Positions 1-12,300 of a stretch of DNA of 64,000 nucleotides are shown piece by piece. Made by a program: the position numbers and the translations under genes. This stretch comes from Dactylorhiza incarnata (Eukaryota; Streptophyta; Magnoliopsida; Asparagales; Orchidaceae): positions 7,006,001 through 7,070,000 of the forward strand of contig JAWHQI010000064.1 in the NCBI GenBank assembly GCA_033032865.1, written 5' to 3'. The number at the start of each line of letters is the position of its first letter. Position 1 is the stretch's first letter. The notes under the pieces were generated by a model. That model was not told the origin of the DNA and did no database searches. It was given only the letters and a program-made list of their open reading frames with translations.

Positions 1-30
1 ACAAGGTGCTGTCTACTTGAACATCTTGCG

Positions 31-240
31 CTAGAAGGAACTCATGAATAACGGGTCACGTTCACTCAATGCAAACATACAATCTCCCGCATGAAGATGT
101 TGTGATGGAGTTGGTCGTGTATGGGTTCTTGACCAGAATGAAATGTCGTACTTTGACAGTTGATCGACGACTACGAAGAGATGTTTGAAGTCATGCGAGC
201 GTGGTGATTGGTTAATAAAATGGCAATGTCCCCCATACAA
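31..240 (-). pseudogene. Gypsy integrase core fragment
   Basis: The minus-strand frame reads DFKHLFVVVDQLSKY and later ALSERDPLFMSSF. These match the beginning of the Ty3/gypsy integrase catalytic core (first Asp region) and its second Asp region (normally SDRDPIF). About 70 residues are open, but the spacing between the motifs is shortened and the SDRD motif reads SERD. This is a decayed fragment belonging to the element that covers the left edge of the window. Confidence 0.75.
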
Positions 241-584
241 GATCCAGAATGGGTAATGACCGCAAGAGATCCGCTAGAGCTAGTCTAGTACCTTGCTTTT
301 TGATATATCAGTCATTTGACAACAAACTGCTGGACGAACCCCATCATACTACACCTATAGAGAGTCACCACCAAACGAAGGTACGTGTGTGCACGCGAAG
401 TGGTCGTATGTGTCTATGGTATGAAACTCATGAAGCAACCTGGGGATCCATGGCGAGGACTTGGCGATCACCAAGTTGCCATGATAATGTAGAAGCTCTC
501 CAGCCAGATGGAAAGGAGGGAGAAAGTTTGGGTCGCATCGTAGATCCTCGATGATCATCACATTCTGCGGATCACGCCGCACCT

Positions 585-1250
585 CTACAGGATTGAAGTT
601 GGAATTTCCCACTGAAGCAAAACCTCCACTTTGGCCAGACCCATGATCAAATCCTGAGCGGAGATAATGTCGCCCAAATACGCGATCTGAGAGCGCGCCC
701 AAATAAACATTTCTTTGTTGGGACACAAAATGATGATCTGATAGGAGAGGTAGAACTGCGGCAATGTGTTGTAGATGGAGTTGCCAAAATGAGCTATAAT
801 CATCAAAGAAAATTAGGACAAACTTACCGTAAGTATGGTCTGATGGTGTCCTTCATGGTGGCCCGAAAGGTGGCGAGCGCATTGGTGAGGTCGAATGTTA
901 TCACCAAGAATTCATAATGTCCATCGTTAGTACGAAAGTCGAAAGACTGTCTTTGGCCCATCGGTGATGCGAACCTGTATTTGGTGTTAGCCCTAATGTA
1001 AATTGATCTTGGAGTAATAAGTTGCCCCATGCAACTCATCTAGGAGTTCTTGTATCACCGGGATCAGATATTTGTTCGGGACCGTGTGCTTGTTGAGCTC
1101 GTGGTAGTCCATGCAAAAATGTCGACTACCATATTTCTTATGGATAAGAAGTACTTAAATGGAGAACGGGATCAAATTAGGCGAATGATGCCCGCTTGGA
1201 GTATCTCAGACACCATCTTCTCCATGGTCTCCTTCTGGGCATGCCTGTAA
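585..1250 (-). pseudogene. Gypsy reverse transcriptase remnants
   Basis: Three overlapping minus-strand frames together cover RT. One has MVSEILQAGIIR (start of RT). One has GHYEFLVITFDLTNALATF, where the family usually reads MPFGLTNAPATF. One has FFDD followed by HLQHIAAVL and then AYLGDIISAQ. The frame changes show that indels have accumulated. The catalytic Asp pair can still be read, but no continuous protein is possible. Confidence 0.75.
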
Positions 1251-2650
1251 TGGTACAGTCGGACCGAGACCGAAGAGACACCCTGATGAAGAAGGATGCA
1301 ACGATTTGAGGGTTGACGAAAAGGCATTCTTGATAGGGACTCGAAGATGTGGTCGCAGTATTGTAGAGAGCTTGGATGTTTTGTTGTGAAGGGTCCACGA
1401 AAAGTGGATGGTCCCTGCCACAAGTCATAATTCCACGGGACCACAAGAGGATGTTGAGAATTGGATCAACTGTCTTGCATAAGGAATGAAAAGCCGATGG
1501 TGAACATGCTAACGTACAATCGCTCACAAGTGTATCTGTGATCGTGGGCATCAAAAGACATGGTATTGCGGGGCCTGTTGGTCCTGATGTCGTTGATGGT
1601 TTGCATCCATGTGATCCAGTGAATGACGTACAGACCGCCAAGGCCGAAGACATGGTAATAGGCGTTGAAAGAATACGAGCCTATCACTGCGATAGTGTCA
1701 TGCAGCGGCCAACTATCTCCCAGGAACACACGGACAATGATTTGTCATGTGTCAACCAGGGTACGGGAGAGGAAGTTGTGGCTTGCGCGATTGTCGATCT
1801 TGATGATCATGTTCTGATCCAGAATAGTAGCTCGGAGCTTCATGGTGCAAGGGCATATCATGCCGCACATCGAGTAAAGATGAAGCTCGTGTCGAGTGAG
1901 GTGAGCGGCTTCTGCCTATGGCGGATCCTCATCTTCCAACTTGAGAGCCCTACAATCAGCCAAACAGATATCATCATCCTCCCCACCAAGGAGTATTCAT
2001 AGATCCTGATTCGGATAGTCATGTGTTGGGGAACTTGTAGCCGAAGTAGAGACCCTTGTTACGTAATTCAATGTAGTCCTGATGGGACAAGCAATACGAA
2101 GGGAGCTTGGATTTCAAAGGCAGGGGTTAGGGTGGTGTTGGGAAAATGTAGTTCGGGGAGGTGGCCTGGTTGGAGGTAGTTGAGAATCAGGTGGTGGTCT
2201 GCTGGGGGGTGAAAAAAGCGGGAGGAAGGAGGGTGGTGTATGTGGTTAGTGCTCGAGGAGATTGCCCAAAGTTGGGGGCGTATGGAGGGGAAAAACTCTT
2301 CTTCGATGAAGCGTGCTTGTTCCATAGCATTAGAGAGACGCATGATCGTTTGTTCCGTAGCATGAGCGCGTGAGACGTACATGATCGATGACATAGAGAG
2401 ACTCATGATGTAGGTGCGAGACAAGTGTGTTTGTGGTGATGCAAGTGTGTTGGAAAGTAGTAAGGCGACCAATCGATGGCAGGTGCTATTGATGAGATGT
2501 GGAAGAAAGAAGAGCCGGTCGTGAAAATGGAGAGACACCGGATTCATGAGGAGCCGAACACTGGGTCGTCCGATGCCCTTGCCTTTTCTTAATTTCCAAA
2601 TTCTTAAATGATCCTGTTACAATAGGAGATCTCCCCCTTATATATTTGGG

Positions 2651-3046
2651 GTCTCAGTCACAAATAGAAGTTAAAGTCACAAATAGAAGTTAAAGTCACA
2701 AATAGAAGTTAAAGACACAAATAGAAGTTAAAGTCACAAATAGAAGTTAAAGTCACAAATAGAAGTTAAAGTCACAAATAGAAGTTAAAGTCACAAATAG
2801 AAGTTAAAGTCACAAATAGAAGTTAAAGTCACAAATAGAAGTTAAAGCCACAAATAGAAGTTAAAGCCACAAATAGAAGTTAAAGCCACAAATAGAAAGT
2901 TAAAGCCACAAATAGAAGTTAAAGCCACAAATAGAAGTTAAAGCCACAAATAGAAGTTAAAGCCACAAATAGAAGTTGAAGTTAAAGCCACAAATAGAAG
3001 TTAAAGCCACAAATAGAAGTTAAAGTCCCAAATAGAGGTTAAAATA
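2651..3046. repeat. 19-bp minisatellite, about 20 copies
   Basis: The unit GTCACAAATAGAAGTTAAA is repeated head to tail from about 2655 to 3046. The left half of the array uses GTCAC and the right half GCCAC, so the array grew by local expansion of two variants. There are a few unit-length irregularities (an extra A near 2898, a GAAGTT slip near 2975). It lies next to the right end of the decayed gypsy element and about 300 bp before the first visible GBF exon. No coding potential. Confidence 0.92.
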
Positions 3047-3346
3047 CAAAATAATAAAATAGTGCGACTGCAACCTTAGCGCGCTGCCCCGAGCTCTTCT
3101 TGTGGCCGACGTGAGTAAATGCTTATGAATCGTTCTTTGGGTGCCTCGCTCGTACCCATACCATATCAAAAGCATCTATTTATGTCAGGACATTTGTTGG
3201 TCTATCAGACCTAAGCACACTGTTAATGACTTTGCTAGTGATTTGGACAAAGTCCTTGACGGATTTCTGCCATCATTTTATTTTGAGCTTTATATGACAC
3301 GCTTATGATGGTTTGTAATGAACTCATTGTGTTGCCCCGTTCTCAG
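3047..3346 (+). other. End of the intron preceding the first visible GBF exon
   Basis: About 300 bp of ordinary AT-rich sequence ending in a pyrimidine-rich tract and the acceptor TTCTCAG at 3340-3346. I see no start codon in frame with the next exon and no GBF N-terminal exon here. The initiating exon must be upstream, most likely outside the window beyond the gypsy remnant. Confidence 0.6.
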
Positions 3347-3391
3347 GAGCGACCTGATGTTTATCCTTACCATGATTGGTCTTCTATGCAG
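3347..3391 (+). CDS. GBF: GBF exon a (15 codons)
   Basis: Acceptor TTCTCAG before 3347, donor GT at 3392, phase 0 at both ends. It encodes ERPDVYPYHDWSSMQ, matching the conserved VYPDW..MQ stretch of the GBF N-terminal multifunctional region. It is separated from the next exon by a normal 109-bp intron. Confidence 0.9.
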
Positions 3392-6300
3392 GTTGGGATG
3401 TTATTATTTTAATAAAATTTGTTGGTTATTTCTTTGCATGTATAAATATTATTTAGATGAATACATCATTGAAGTTCTGACCTGTGTTCTCTATTATTAG
3501 GCATACTATGGTCCTGGAGTTCCAATACCAGCTTCTTATTTCAGTGCTCCAGTAGCTTCTGGTCATACTCAACCATACATTTGGAGTCCTCAGGTACTTC
3601 ATTTTCCCAATGCGCTTTTGTTACAGTTATTAATTAATTAGTATTAATTAAGTCCTTTTATTTTAATGTCATGTGAGCCCTCTCCTCCCTATATAAGGAG
3701 GTATGAGAGTGTTATCTTCATCTTTGGTTATTAGGGTTTTGACTCTCATTTGAGAGAGGGTCTTAGGAGGAACCAGCCTCCTAGATCTTGGCCGGAGTTC
3801 GCTCTAGATTGTATCCGTTTTTCCCGTTTAATGCAAGCATGTCTTGTCCTTTGTTCGATGGCGTATCAATGGTCCGACCTGCCACCCTCCGCCCGCTGCC
3901 CATTTAGTCGCCGGGTACCAAGAACCACTACAACAACCTCCTCGATCGGCTCGACCGGAATACCTCCCTGATGAACGACATCATCACCCTCCTTAGCAAA
4001 CTCCCAGTCTGTCGCCACAGTCGCGTGGTTTCCTTTCTCGCGGTACCAGCAGGCGACTGCCCGCTCCAGTCCACGCCGCTGCTGCAGCAGCTTGGAGGAG
4101 CGAGCCATCACATGTGCTGATCCCAACATCACCAGCCCCCACCTCCATCGGGCTCCATCGACTGCTGTCCGCCTGCAATGCGTATCCAGCGCCGATGCCG
4201 GCACCAGCATCGGAAGCTCTTCCCCCCAACACCGCTCTCGCGCTGGTCCCGACCGCAACAGCAGCAACTTGCGCCTCCGGCGCCGTCGGCCTCCAGATCC
4301 AGCCCGCGCTTCCTCCTGTAGCGGTAACGCGCGACTGCGACCGTTTCCTTCCGCGATCAACTTCTTCCTCCTTGCGCGTCGGGCCCTCTTCCATCGCCTG
4401 CATCAACCTCTCCTCCCGCTCGGCCGCTATTTCCCCTCTTGAGCCGCGCGCCTTCTCAGCATCCTTCTTCTCCCTAAACTGCCGAGCCCCCTTTCCCATC
4501 ACCACCTGCCAACAACTTTACTTTCCCCCCACTACAAGACAAACCCCTCTCCTTTTACCTCCCTACCCCTCACCTCAATTTTTTTTATCATTTATCCCCT
4601 TCACACATCTAGCCCACCGGGTTGTTCCGCCGACCCCACTGATGATTGTTAGCCGCCCCCTCCCTCTTCCTTTCAACATTTTGTCATTTTGCAGCTTTTA
4701 TTAACACTCTTGCTACCCCTCGCCGACCAGTTGTACGCCGCTTCCGTGCTTAAAGATCCCGACAAAGATTTAGGACTCGGCCTTGCGGACAAGGCCGATT
4801 TTCAAGACCGGCGTATTGTTACCGTTATTAATTAATTAGTATTAATTAAGTCCTTTTATTTTAATGACATGTGAGCCCCCTCCTCCCTATATAAGGAGGA
4901 GGTATGGGAGTGTTATCTTCATCTTTGGTTATTAGGGTTTTGGCTCTCATTTGAGAGAGGGGTCTTAGGAGGAACCAACCTCCTAGATCTTGGCCGGAGT
5001 TCGCTCTGGATTGTATCCGTTTTTCCCGTTTAATGCACGCATGTCTCGTCCTTTGTTCGATGGCGTATCAGCTTTGGTATCAATGTAGCATCATGATATG
5101 ATAAATAATAGTTTTGAAGGACTAAAAAATGACATTTGCTTTTATTTTAATATTTTGATAGACTGAAAAATGACATTTGCCCTGACTATGATGGTTTCCA
5201 ATTTTAATATTTAGTCTTCTCGGGAAACTAGCACTACACCTTGAAAGAAATGATCACTATGCATTATATTATCAAGGAAAGGAATGTAGCTTGCAGTTAA
5301 CCCAACGCAGTATTTGAAGCACTTGACTTGAAACATTATTATGACCCGAATGAGAAGATGCACTTTTTAGTTTGTCTGTCATTCGCACAGGATTGTTAAA
5401 TGGATTTCTATTGGAATGTGTGTGATTTCTGCTCCTGATTCATAGTCAAGGGACTTGCATTGCATCTATTATGAAATTTTTTTTCCTATGTTCATGTCTC
5501 AGCTGGTAGAATAGGCGAGACCACGTAAAAGTCGCTCTTTCTTCTAAAGCCGCATTTGTAATTGTTACAAGTTCTAAATAAATAAAGCCCATTTATTTAG
5601 GCCCATAATACCTCTCTCCTCTTAAGCTCCTCTTAGTCCCACATCTTGAGTTTGTATTTAACCCTCTCTCTCTATAAAAGGATATCCATTGTACAATGTA
5701 TTAAGAGATATATTTTTATGAAAATAATAAATATTGGCCCTTTTATTTTCTATTTTCACATGGTATCAGTGCTAGGTTGGGCATTATCCACCAAATCTCT
5801 TGTGTTTACACACAACAACAAAATGATGCTGTCGAACACAAGAACTGCTATCTTCTTGAAGTGTCTCGTTCCCTACTATTTCAGATGTAGGTTCCCACTA
5901 CTTATTGACATTTTGCGGTCTCCACTGCCTGCTATCTCATCAATCGCAAGCCTTCCTCCGTGCTTAACTTCGCTACACCTTTTTCTATCTTGTTTCTTGA
6001 GAAATCACCCTTCCCTCTGACCCCCTGGGTCTTCGGATGCGTCTGTTTTGTCCACCATCTGGGCCCCGCTATTGACAAGCTGGCTCCTCGAGCTTCTTGG
6101 TATATGTTTGTCTGGTATTCGCGCACCTAGAAGGGCTATGCCTGCTACGCTCCTTTAACTCGAAAGTTGGTTACCTCTGCCGATGTCACCTTTATGGAGC
6201 ATTGACCCTTTCATCTACCTTCCACTTTGGAGGAAATCACCACATGCTCTCCCACGTCCCGTTGTTCCTACCGACTCCTCCCTCCCCCTACTTCTACTAA

Positions 6301-9300
6301 CTCACTCGACTACCTTAGCTCCTCCTCTTCGTGTCTACAATCGCTGTCCTCCTCGATATGGTGCCCTGCAACAACCTCCGTCTACTTTCAATGCTCCGCG
6401 GCCTTTTGGATGGCAGAAGATAAGTTTATCTTGTCTAGATTTATTATCTTGATACTGGTAGTTGGCATAAAATGTGTCTTGATATATTAAGTCTGTAGAG
6501 TGTCTAATGATTCTACTGTGGTTTTATCTTTTTGATCTTGTTTCATTATTGTGCCTGAGCTGTTCTTGTCTATGGTTTTCTTCCCATTATTAGAGTTCAC
6601 TATATTAAATATAGTGATTCTATCAGGATGATTATTTTGTTCTTTATATGTTTATTTATCTTCATTTACTTGATAATCACTAGGTCTAACCAAAATTAAT
6701 GGATTTTTCTGTCTGGTCTGCTGGAACTTGTTGTGCTAGTGGATGATTCTCCTCCTAAACCAAAATATTTAGGTCTCTTGGAGAGATTTTGTGTAATATC
6801 CTTGAGCTTTTGACTCCTCATTGAGTGAGTCTTCAAGGGTCCGTTCGTTTGGACGGAATTGGAATTTGATATTGGAATTCGATATTGAGATTCGATATTC
6901 AAAATTAGAATTGATCTAATTCCAATTTCATCGCTCGCCTAATAAACAATATTGTTGAATATTGTGGAATTAATCAATTTTTTTGTTCGTTTGTTAAATA
7001 AAATTCAATCTAAGAATTGAAAAATATTATAAAGAAACTAATATTTTTTACATATATAATAAAAAATACGCGCCCGGGCGAAAAATTGGGCGCCCGGGCG
7101 ACAAAACGCGCGTCAAGGCGAAAACGCTCTCCCGAGCGAGAAACGCATGCCCGGGCGAAAAACGTGCACCCGGGCGAAAAACGCGCGCCCGAGCGAAAAA
7201 CTCGCACCCGGGCGAAAAACACGCGCCCTGATGAAAAACTCGCGCCCGAGCGAAAATTGTGCCCACGGGCGAAAAATGCATGCCCAGACAAAAATCATGT
7301 GCTCGCGCGAAAAATGCGCGCCCGGGCGAAAAATGCGCCCGGGAGAAAAATGCGCGCCCGAGAGAAAAATGAGCGCCCGGGCGAAAAATGCGCGCCCGGG
7401 CGACAAATCCGCGCCCGGGAGAAAAACACGCGCCCGGGAGAAAAACGCGCGCCCGGGCGAATAAGTCGCGCCTGGGCGAAAAATTCTGCGCCCGGGCGAC
7501 AAAACGCGCCCCCGGTCGAAAAAACGAGCCCCTGGGCAAAAAATGCGCTCCCAGGCGAAAAAAACGCCCGGGAGAAAATTACGCGCTCGGGCGAAAAATT
7601 GCGTTCCCGGGCGATTAAACGCGCGCCCAGGCGAAAAATGCGCCCGGACTAAAAACTCGCGCCTAGGATAAACATTGCGCGCTCGGGCGAAAAACGCGTG
7701 CTCGGGCGAAAAACGCGTGCCGGACGAAAAACTCGCGCCCTGGGCGAAAAACTCACCCCCGGGCGAAATACGCGCACTCGGGCGAAAAAACGCGCGGCAG
7801 GGCGAAAAACGTGTGTGAGGGCAGAAATTTCCGCCCGGGCGAAAAACTTCCTCCCGGGCGAAATTTGTGCATCTGGGCGAAAAACGCACGTCCGGGCGAA
7901 AAAACTCGCGTCCGTGCGAAAAACTCGCGTCCGTGCATAAACTCGCGCGCCCGAGCGCATAAACTCGCGCCCGGGCGCATTAACTCGCGCCCGGGCGCAT
8001 AAACTCGCGCCCAGGCGAAAAATGCAATAAATCGGCGTGCCAGACTCGCCCAATTCCGATATGTCCAGCTATATTTTGTGCCTAAGCTAAAATCAATTCC
8101 ATGATATTCAACCCAAATTCAAATTATTAAAGCTACCTAACAAGCGAACGACGTAATTGGAATTCGACGTCGAATTTCAAATCCAAATCTTAAATTTCGT
8201 CCAAACGAACGGGCCCCAAAGGATTTTGCCTTTGTAAGCTCTTCTTTTAGAGTTGTATTCTCAGTTGTTAAATCACTTATTGCTATTTCTTTTTTATATA
8301 TTTGATTTCTTAAGTCATAATTAATAGAGTATAAATTTTCCTCCTTATGTTCTTCTAGTTCTTCCTTAACCTTTTCAGTTTCTTTATGAAGATTAATATA
8401 GACTTGACAGAGTTCTTTGAAGCAAAATTTAAAATCATCTGAAGAGAAATCAAATTCTTCAAATAAAGATACCCGATCTTCTTCAGTTGAAACTTCTAAA
8501 GCCATCAGACAGGCTTTGTGTCACATCCCTTTGTTTGAGAATAACAAATCCCAAATTGTATTTGATCTTGCTTGTCGTGTATTTAGAGTGTGCAGGAACT
8601 ATAAGTGCAATACTCCACAGGTAGAAAACAGATTGGAGATGACTCTCTGGAAAGTGTGCTAACACTCGCGTTAGTTGTTAACGCCCAGCGTTAACAACCA
8701 CTGAGAAGGAAACCGTTGAGATGGCGTTCTACGAAATCTGAAGGAAACTGCGTTCGACAAAATCAGAAGGAAACTGCGTTCGACGAACTCTGAAGGCGCT
8801 CGACGAAACCTGAAGGAACCTGCGTTCGACGAAATCTGAAGGAAACTGCGTCCGACGAAAGGAAAGTGCGTTCGACGAACTCTGAAGGCGTTCGACGAAC
8901 TGAACCTGCGCTCGACGAAATTTCGCTTGACGAATCTGCGTTCGACGAACTTTGATTCCGTTCGACGAACGCGCTTTCGACGAAACAAGTTTCGTTCGAC
9001 GAAATTGGTTTCTGCCACGATCCTGACGGTTGCGGTTGACGAAATGGGATTCCGTTCGACGAAGGCGCGTTCGACGAAATTAGTTTCGTTCGATGAAATT
9101 TGGTTCTGCCATGCTCCCGACGCTATGCACGATCTCAGCAACTGCCGTACACGTTTACTAACGCCACGCGTTAGCTCCCGTGGTTATTTAAAGACCTGAT
9201 TTCGTTTTGCTAAATAGAGATTATTGAAGCCTTTATTCCAGAGATCTGAGAGAGCTTCCAGAGAGAATACTTGTGCCAAAACTCCATTGTTGTTATGCTG

Positions 9301-12300
9301 CCGAAGATGGATCTCCCACAAAAAGCTTAAGGAGAATTCTGGAGAGGACTACGTCACGCTACATCCGAAGGACGATCGCTTCGACCTCGCTCATATTACA
9401 GCGATCCTTCATCTCCAACTTCAGAAGATCTCATATAGGGAGTTTTTATTATTATCTTTACTTTCATTCCATATATTTTTGTAACCGTTTAGAGAATTCG
9501 CCTTGTGTTGGCGACTAGGTCTGGGTAGGACTTAGGGAGGAATTCGCCTTGTGTTGGCGACTAGGTCTAGGTGATTAGATCTAGGGGTTCTCGAGGCCAT
9601 ATCCGGGGAAGGATTGGCTAGAGCGGCTTGAGGCCATATCCGGGGAAGGATAGGCTAAAGCCAACCGGTTTGTGGAGATACAAGTCGGTATAGAAAGGGA
9701 AAAATTATTTTACTTTATACGTCTCCGATTTCTAGCGATATTGAAATCAAATTTATGTAAACACCTTTTTATATAATATAATCATGTCTCTTTTTGTGTT
9801 TACTTAATTTCGATCATTTGACATAAGTTATAAAATTGCAAATTACAATTGTTTCTTCCTTTAAGTTAAATTGTTATTTCATTTTAATTTACTCTAAACA
9901 ATTTAGTAAATCGTCTAAAAATTTATAAAGAATTTTATTCCCTTATTCACCCCCCTCTAAGGGCGCCAATCGATCCAACGTATGCGCGTAAAATTTCTGT
10001 AGGCTTTCTTTACGCATTTTCTCGCCAATTAATCATATACATTGGAAATCCAATGTTTCTATGCACGATTAAACTTACTAATTATAACTGTTGGAATTTA
10101 TTACGTGATTTTCTTGTCATTTTTCGAGACTCCTATATGTCTATATAGGAGATTTTCTGATTCGTTTCTTATACCGTATTTTACAACTTGCTCTCGCTCT
10201 TACGACGACCTTCTTCGTGATTCTACTTTCTTGACGTTTGCTTCATCAAGTGAGAGTTCAGGTGTTCTGTGCTGAGTGGCGGACCCAGGAATTTCATTCG
10301 ACCCGGGCACCAAGTAAAGGATATAGATTTTTGATAAATTTTTTAAATCAAAATTATTAATTTTAAGTGCCAAGAAAATGAAAGAAAACAACCAAATTTT
10401 AAATATAGTATATATTATAGAACAATATTAATAATCAAAAATTTTGATTCAAAATACATACCTTCTTCGTGATTGTCTCATTGCTAATAGTCTTCACAAT
10501 ATCCTTCTCAATATAAGCAATTAAGCAGTCGTTCATCCACTCATCTCTCATTCTGTTTCGCAAACGAATCTTTATTATCTTCATTGTCGAGAACATCCTC
10601 TCAACAGTAGCAGTTGCAACAGATAGTAAACATGCAAACTTCAGAAGTCGATAAACCAGCTGATAATGATCCTGCATCTTTAGCTTCGATATACTCCAAC
10701 CAACCTTTAAATTCACTAAACCAATCTTTATTAAATCTTCGAGCTTTTTGTCCCATTAAAGTTTGTAGAAATTGAGCTAAACGTGGTTGACATGACCCAT
10801 TTTGTAAGTAATATCTTCTCACTGAATCTTGAACATTAACTTCATAACTTGATATCGGTTGCCGCAAACCAAGATCTGTGGGTAAGTTCTGTAAGTTAAA
10901 CTCGATTCGAGGCCTCTTACACTCTAAGTTCTTTGCTACTGATTTTGAAAAAAACTTCTCCATCACAACTCACAAGTCACAAACAACAATTGAATCCCTA
11001 TTAAATGACATTCATAAGCAAATAAGAAATAAGAAACACTGCAGGAATCAATCTCAAATTATACCAGAAGAGGAAGCTTCATAAAAATTGCAACATGCAC
11101 AAAGCAGAATGAAAAAAAATATGCAGATACTAAAAGAAAGTAGATCTCATTCAAAGCCAGGAGATCTGGTACTCCTTAAAATTCATCCTAATATTTCACG
11201 TTTCATTGCTTAATCCTCATTTCCTCTGCCATTTTTTCAAACCAAATCATTTTGCCATTTTTTCAATTAAACTTTTCATTCTTCTTTTTCTTTTCAAATC
11301 TTTTTCTTCTATTCTTTTTCTTTCTTTAACAATTTCAGCAAAATTTCAAAGATGCACAACCACATTTTCACAATGTACTACCACAATCAACACCACCAAT
11401 TTGAAATTTAAACAAAATGCTTGCTTTTTGGGTGTGCGACTAGGATTGGAGTTTAGGCTTGGGTGAACAATAGTGGGGCTGAACCAAAAGAATGGGGTAG
11501 GCACAACTGGGCTAGCGAGGAAATGATGATAGGAATGGCACAAAGGCTCAACCGGGCCAAGATGATGGCCTATATCACATTCACGCCATTGACTAACCGT
11601 ATACCCATGCTTCAAGAATCGCTTGGGGCAAGTTCTAGCCACCGAGAAAGATTCTCCTTTCTCCCGATTCAAGCAATACGAATCTAGCGATCGTTTACAC
11701 ACATCCCTATGCTACCGTTTGATTCCACCGAATTCACCATTTGAGTAGAGTAAACAACATTTACACTAATAGAAAAAATAACACCATAATTATAAAGAGA
11801 AGTCTACTCTACACAAATTTCTATGCAACCGAGCACTCGACTAGGAGCACTACTAGAGTCAACATTTTACTCTGCTGCATAGTCCTAAGCCATCACCTAG
11901 ACTTTCCCAAATAAGCAGAAGAATTAAATTCACAACAGAGCAAGCAAACAGATGAGTACGCGCTCAAGTGGGTGATGTGGTGTGCAATGAAAATAAACAA
12001 AACATTTTAAAAGAAATCTTTTAGCATGCAGTGCAATAGTGCACGTGAGCGGGTAAACAAAACTACTCTCCCCCAGACTTAAACTAGACAATACACACAA
12101 TATATATCTATGAAATTCAGAAAAGAGCTAGGGAAAGAGAGTACCCAATGCTCAGAAATGAGCATACCAGAAGATTGGCGTGTAAGCTAAAATGAAGCTG
12201 CAGTATCCGCCATCCAGAAAAGATACCTGCAGGGGTCAGCTCCGCAGAAACAAAAGAAGATAGAAAACTGAAAAGAAATATTACTAACTAAACATGATTA

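Larger units (their letters stand above)
1..2570 (-). mobile_element. Decayed Ty3/gypsy retrotransposon, truncated by the window edge
   Basis: Reading on the minus strand, so 5' to 3' runs from right to left, there are broken pieces of a chromovirus-like pol. Around 1170-1250 is the segment before RT (MVSEILQAGIIR). Around 825-920 is reverse transcriptase with GHYEFLVITFDLTNA, followed near 800-815 by a catalytic FFDD. Around 640-700 is AYLGDIISAQ. At 31-240 is the start of the integrase core (FVVVDQLSKY ... ERDPLF). The frames are split by stops and shifts, so no functional product is expected. The region 1466-2570 is probably gag/protease-side sequence, but I see no diagnostic motif in it. 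The 3' end and 3' LTR would lie left of position 1. It sits on the upstream side of the first visible GBF exon and is presumably in an upstream GBF intron. Confidence 0.8.

Noticed and set aside
2651..3046. Possible centromeric or telomeric satellite
   Set aside because: It has only about 20 short units at one location and no plant telomere motif (TTTAGGG arrays); a local minisatellite is sufficient.
4092..4704. Plus-strand Ser/Pro-rich ORFs in the small LTR element
   Set aside because: No domain, several overlapping open frames of the same composition, and no match to the gag seen in the related element at 46572.
5080..5092. TTTGGTATCAATG after the first LTR element as a primer-binding site
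   Set aside because: It lies outside the right LTR, directly after the target duplication, so it is host intron sequence.
7065..8025. Possible CRISPR-like array (regular repeats)
   Set aside because: Units are contiguous with no unique spacers, lie inside a TIR element, and the context is a plant nuclear genome.
7010..8053. Many long open frames on both strands rich in Arg, Lys, Pro and Gly (up to about 258 codons)
   Set aside because: They all fall in the 19-bp GCCCGGGCG/A-tract array. The repeat lacks stops in several frames at once, so the frames reflect composition and not genes.
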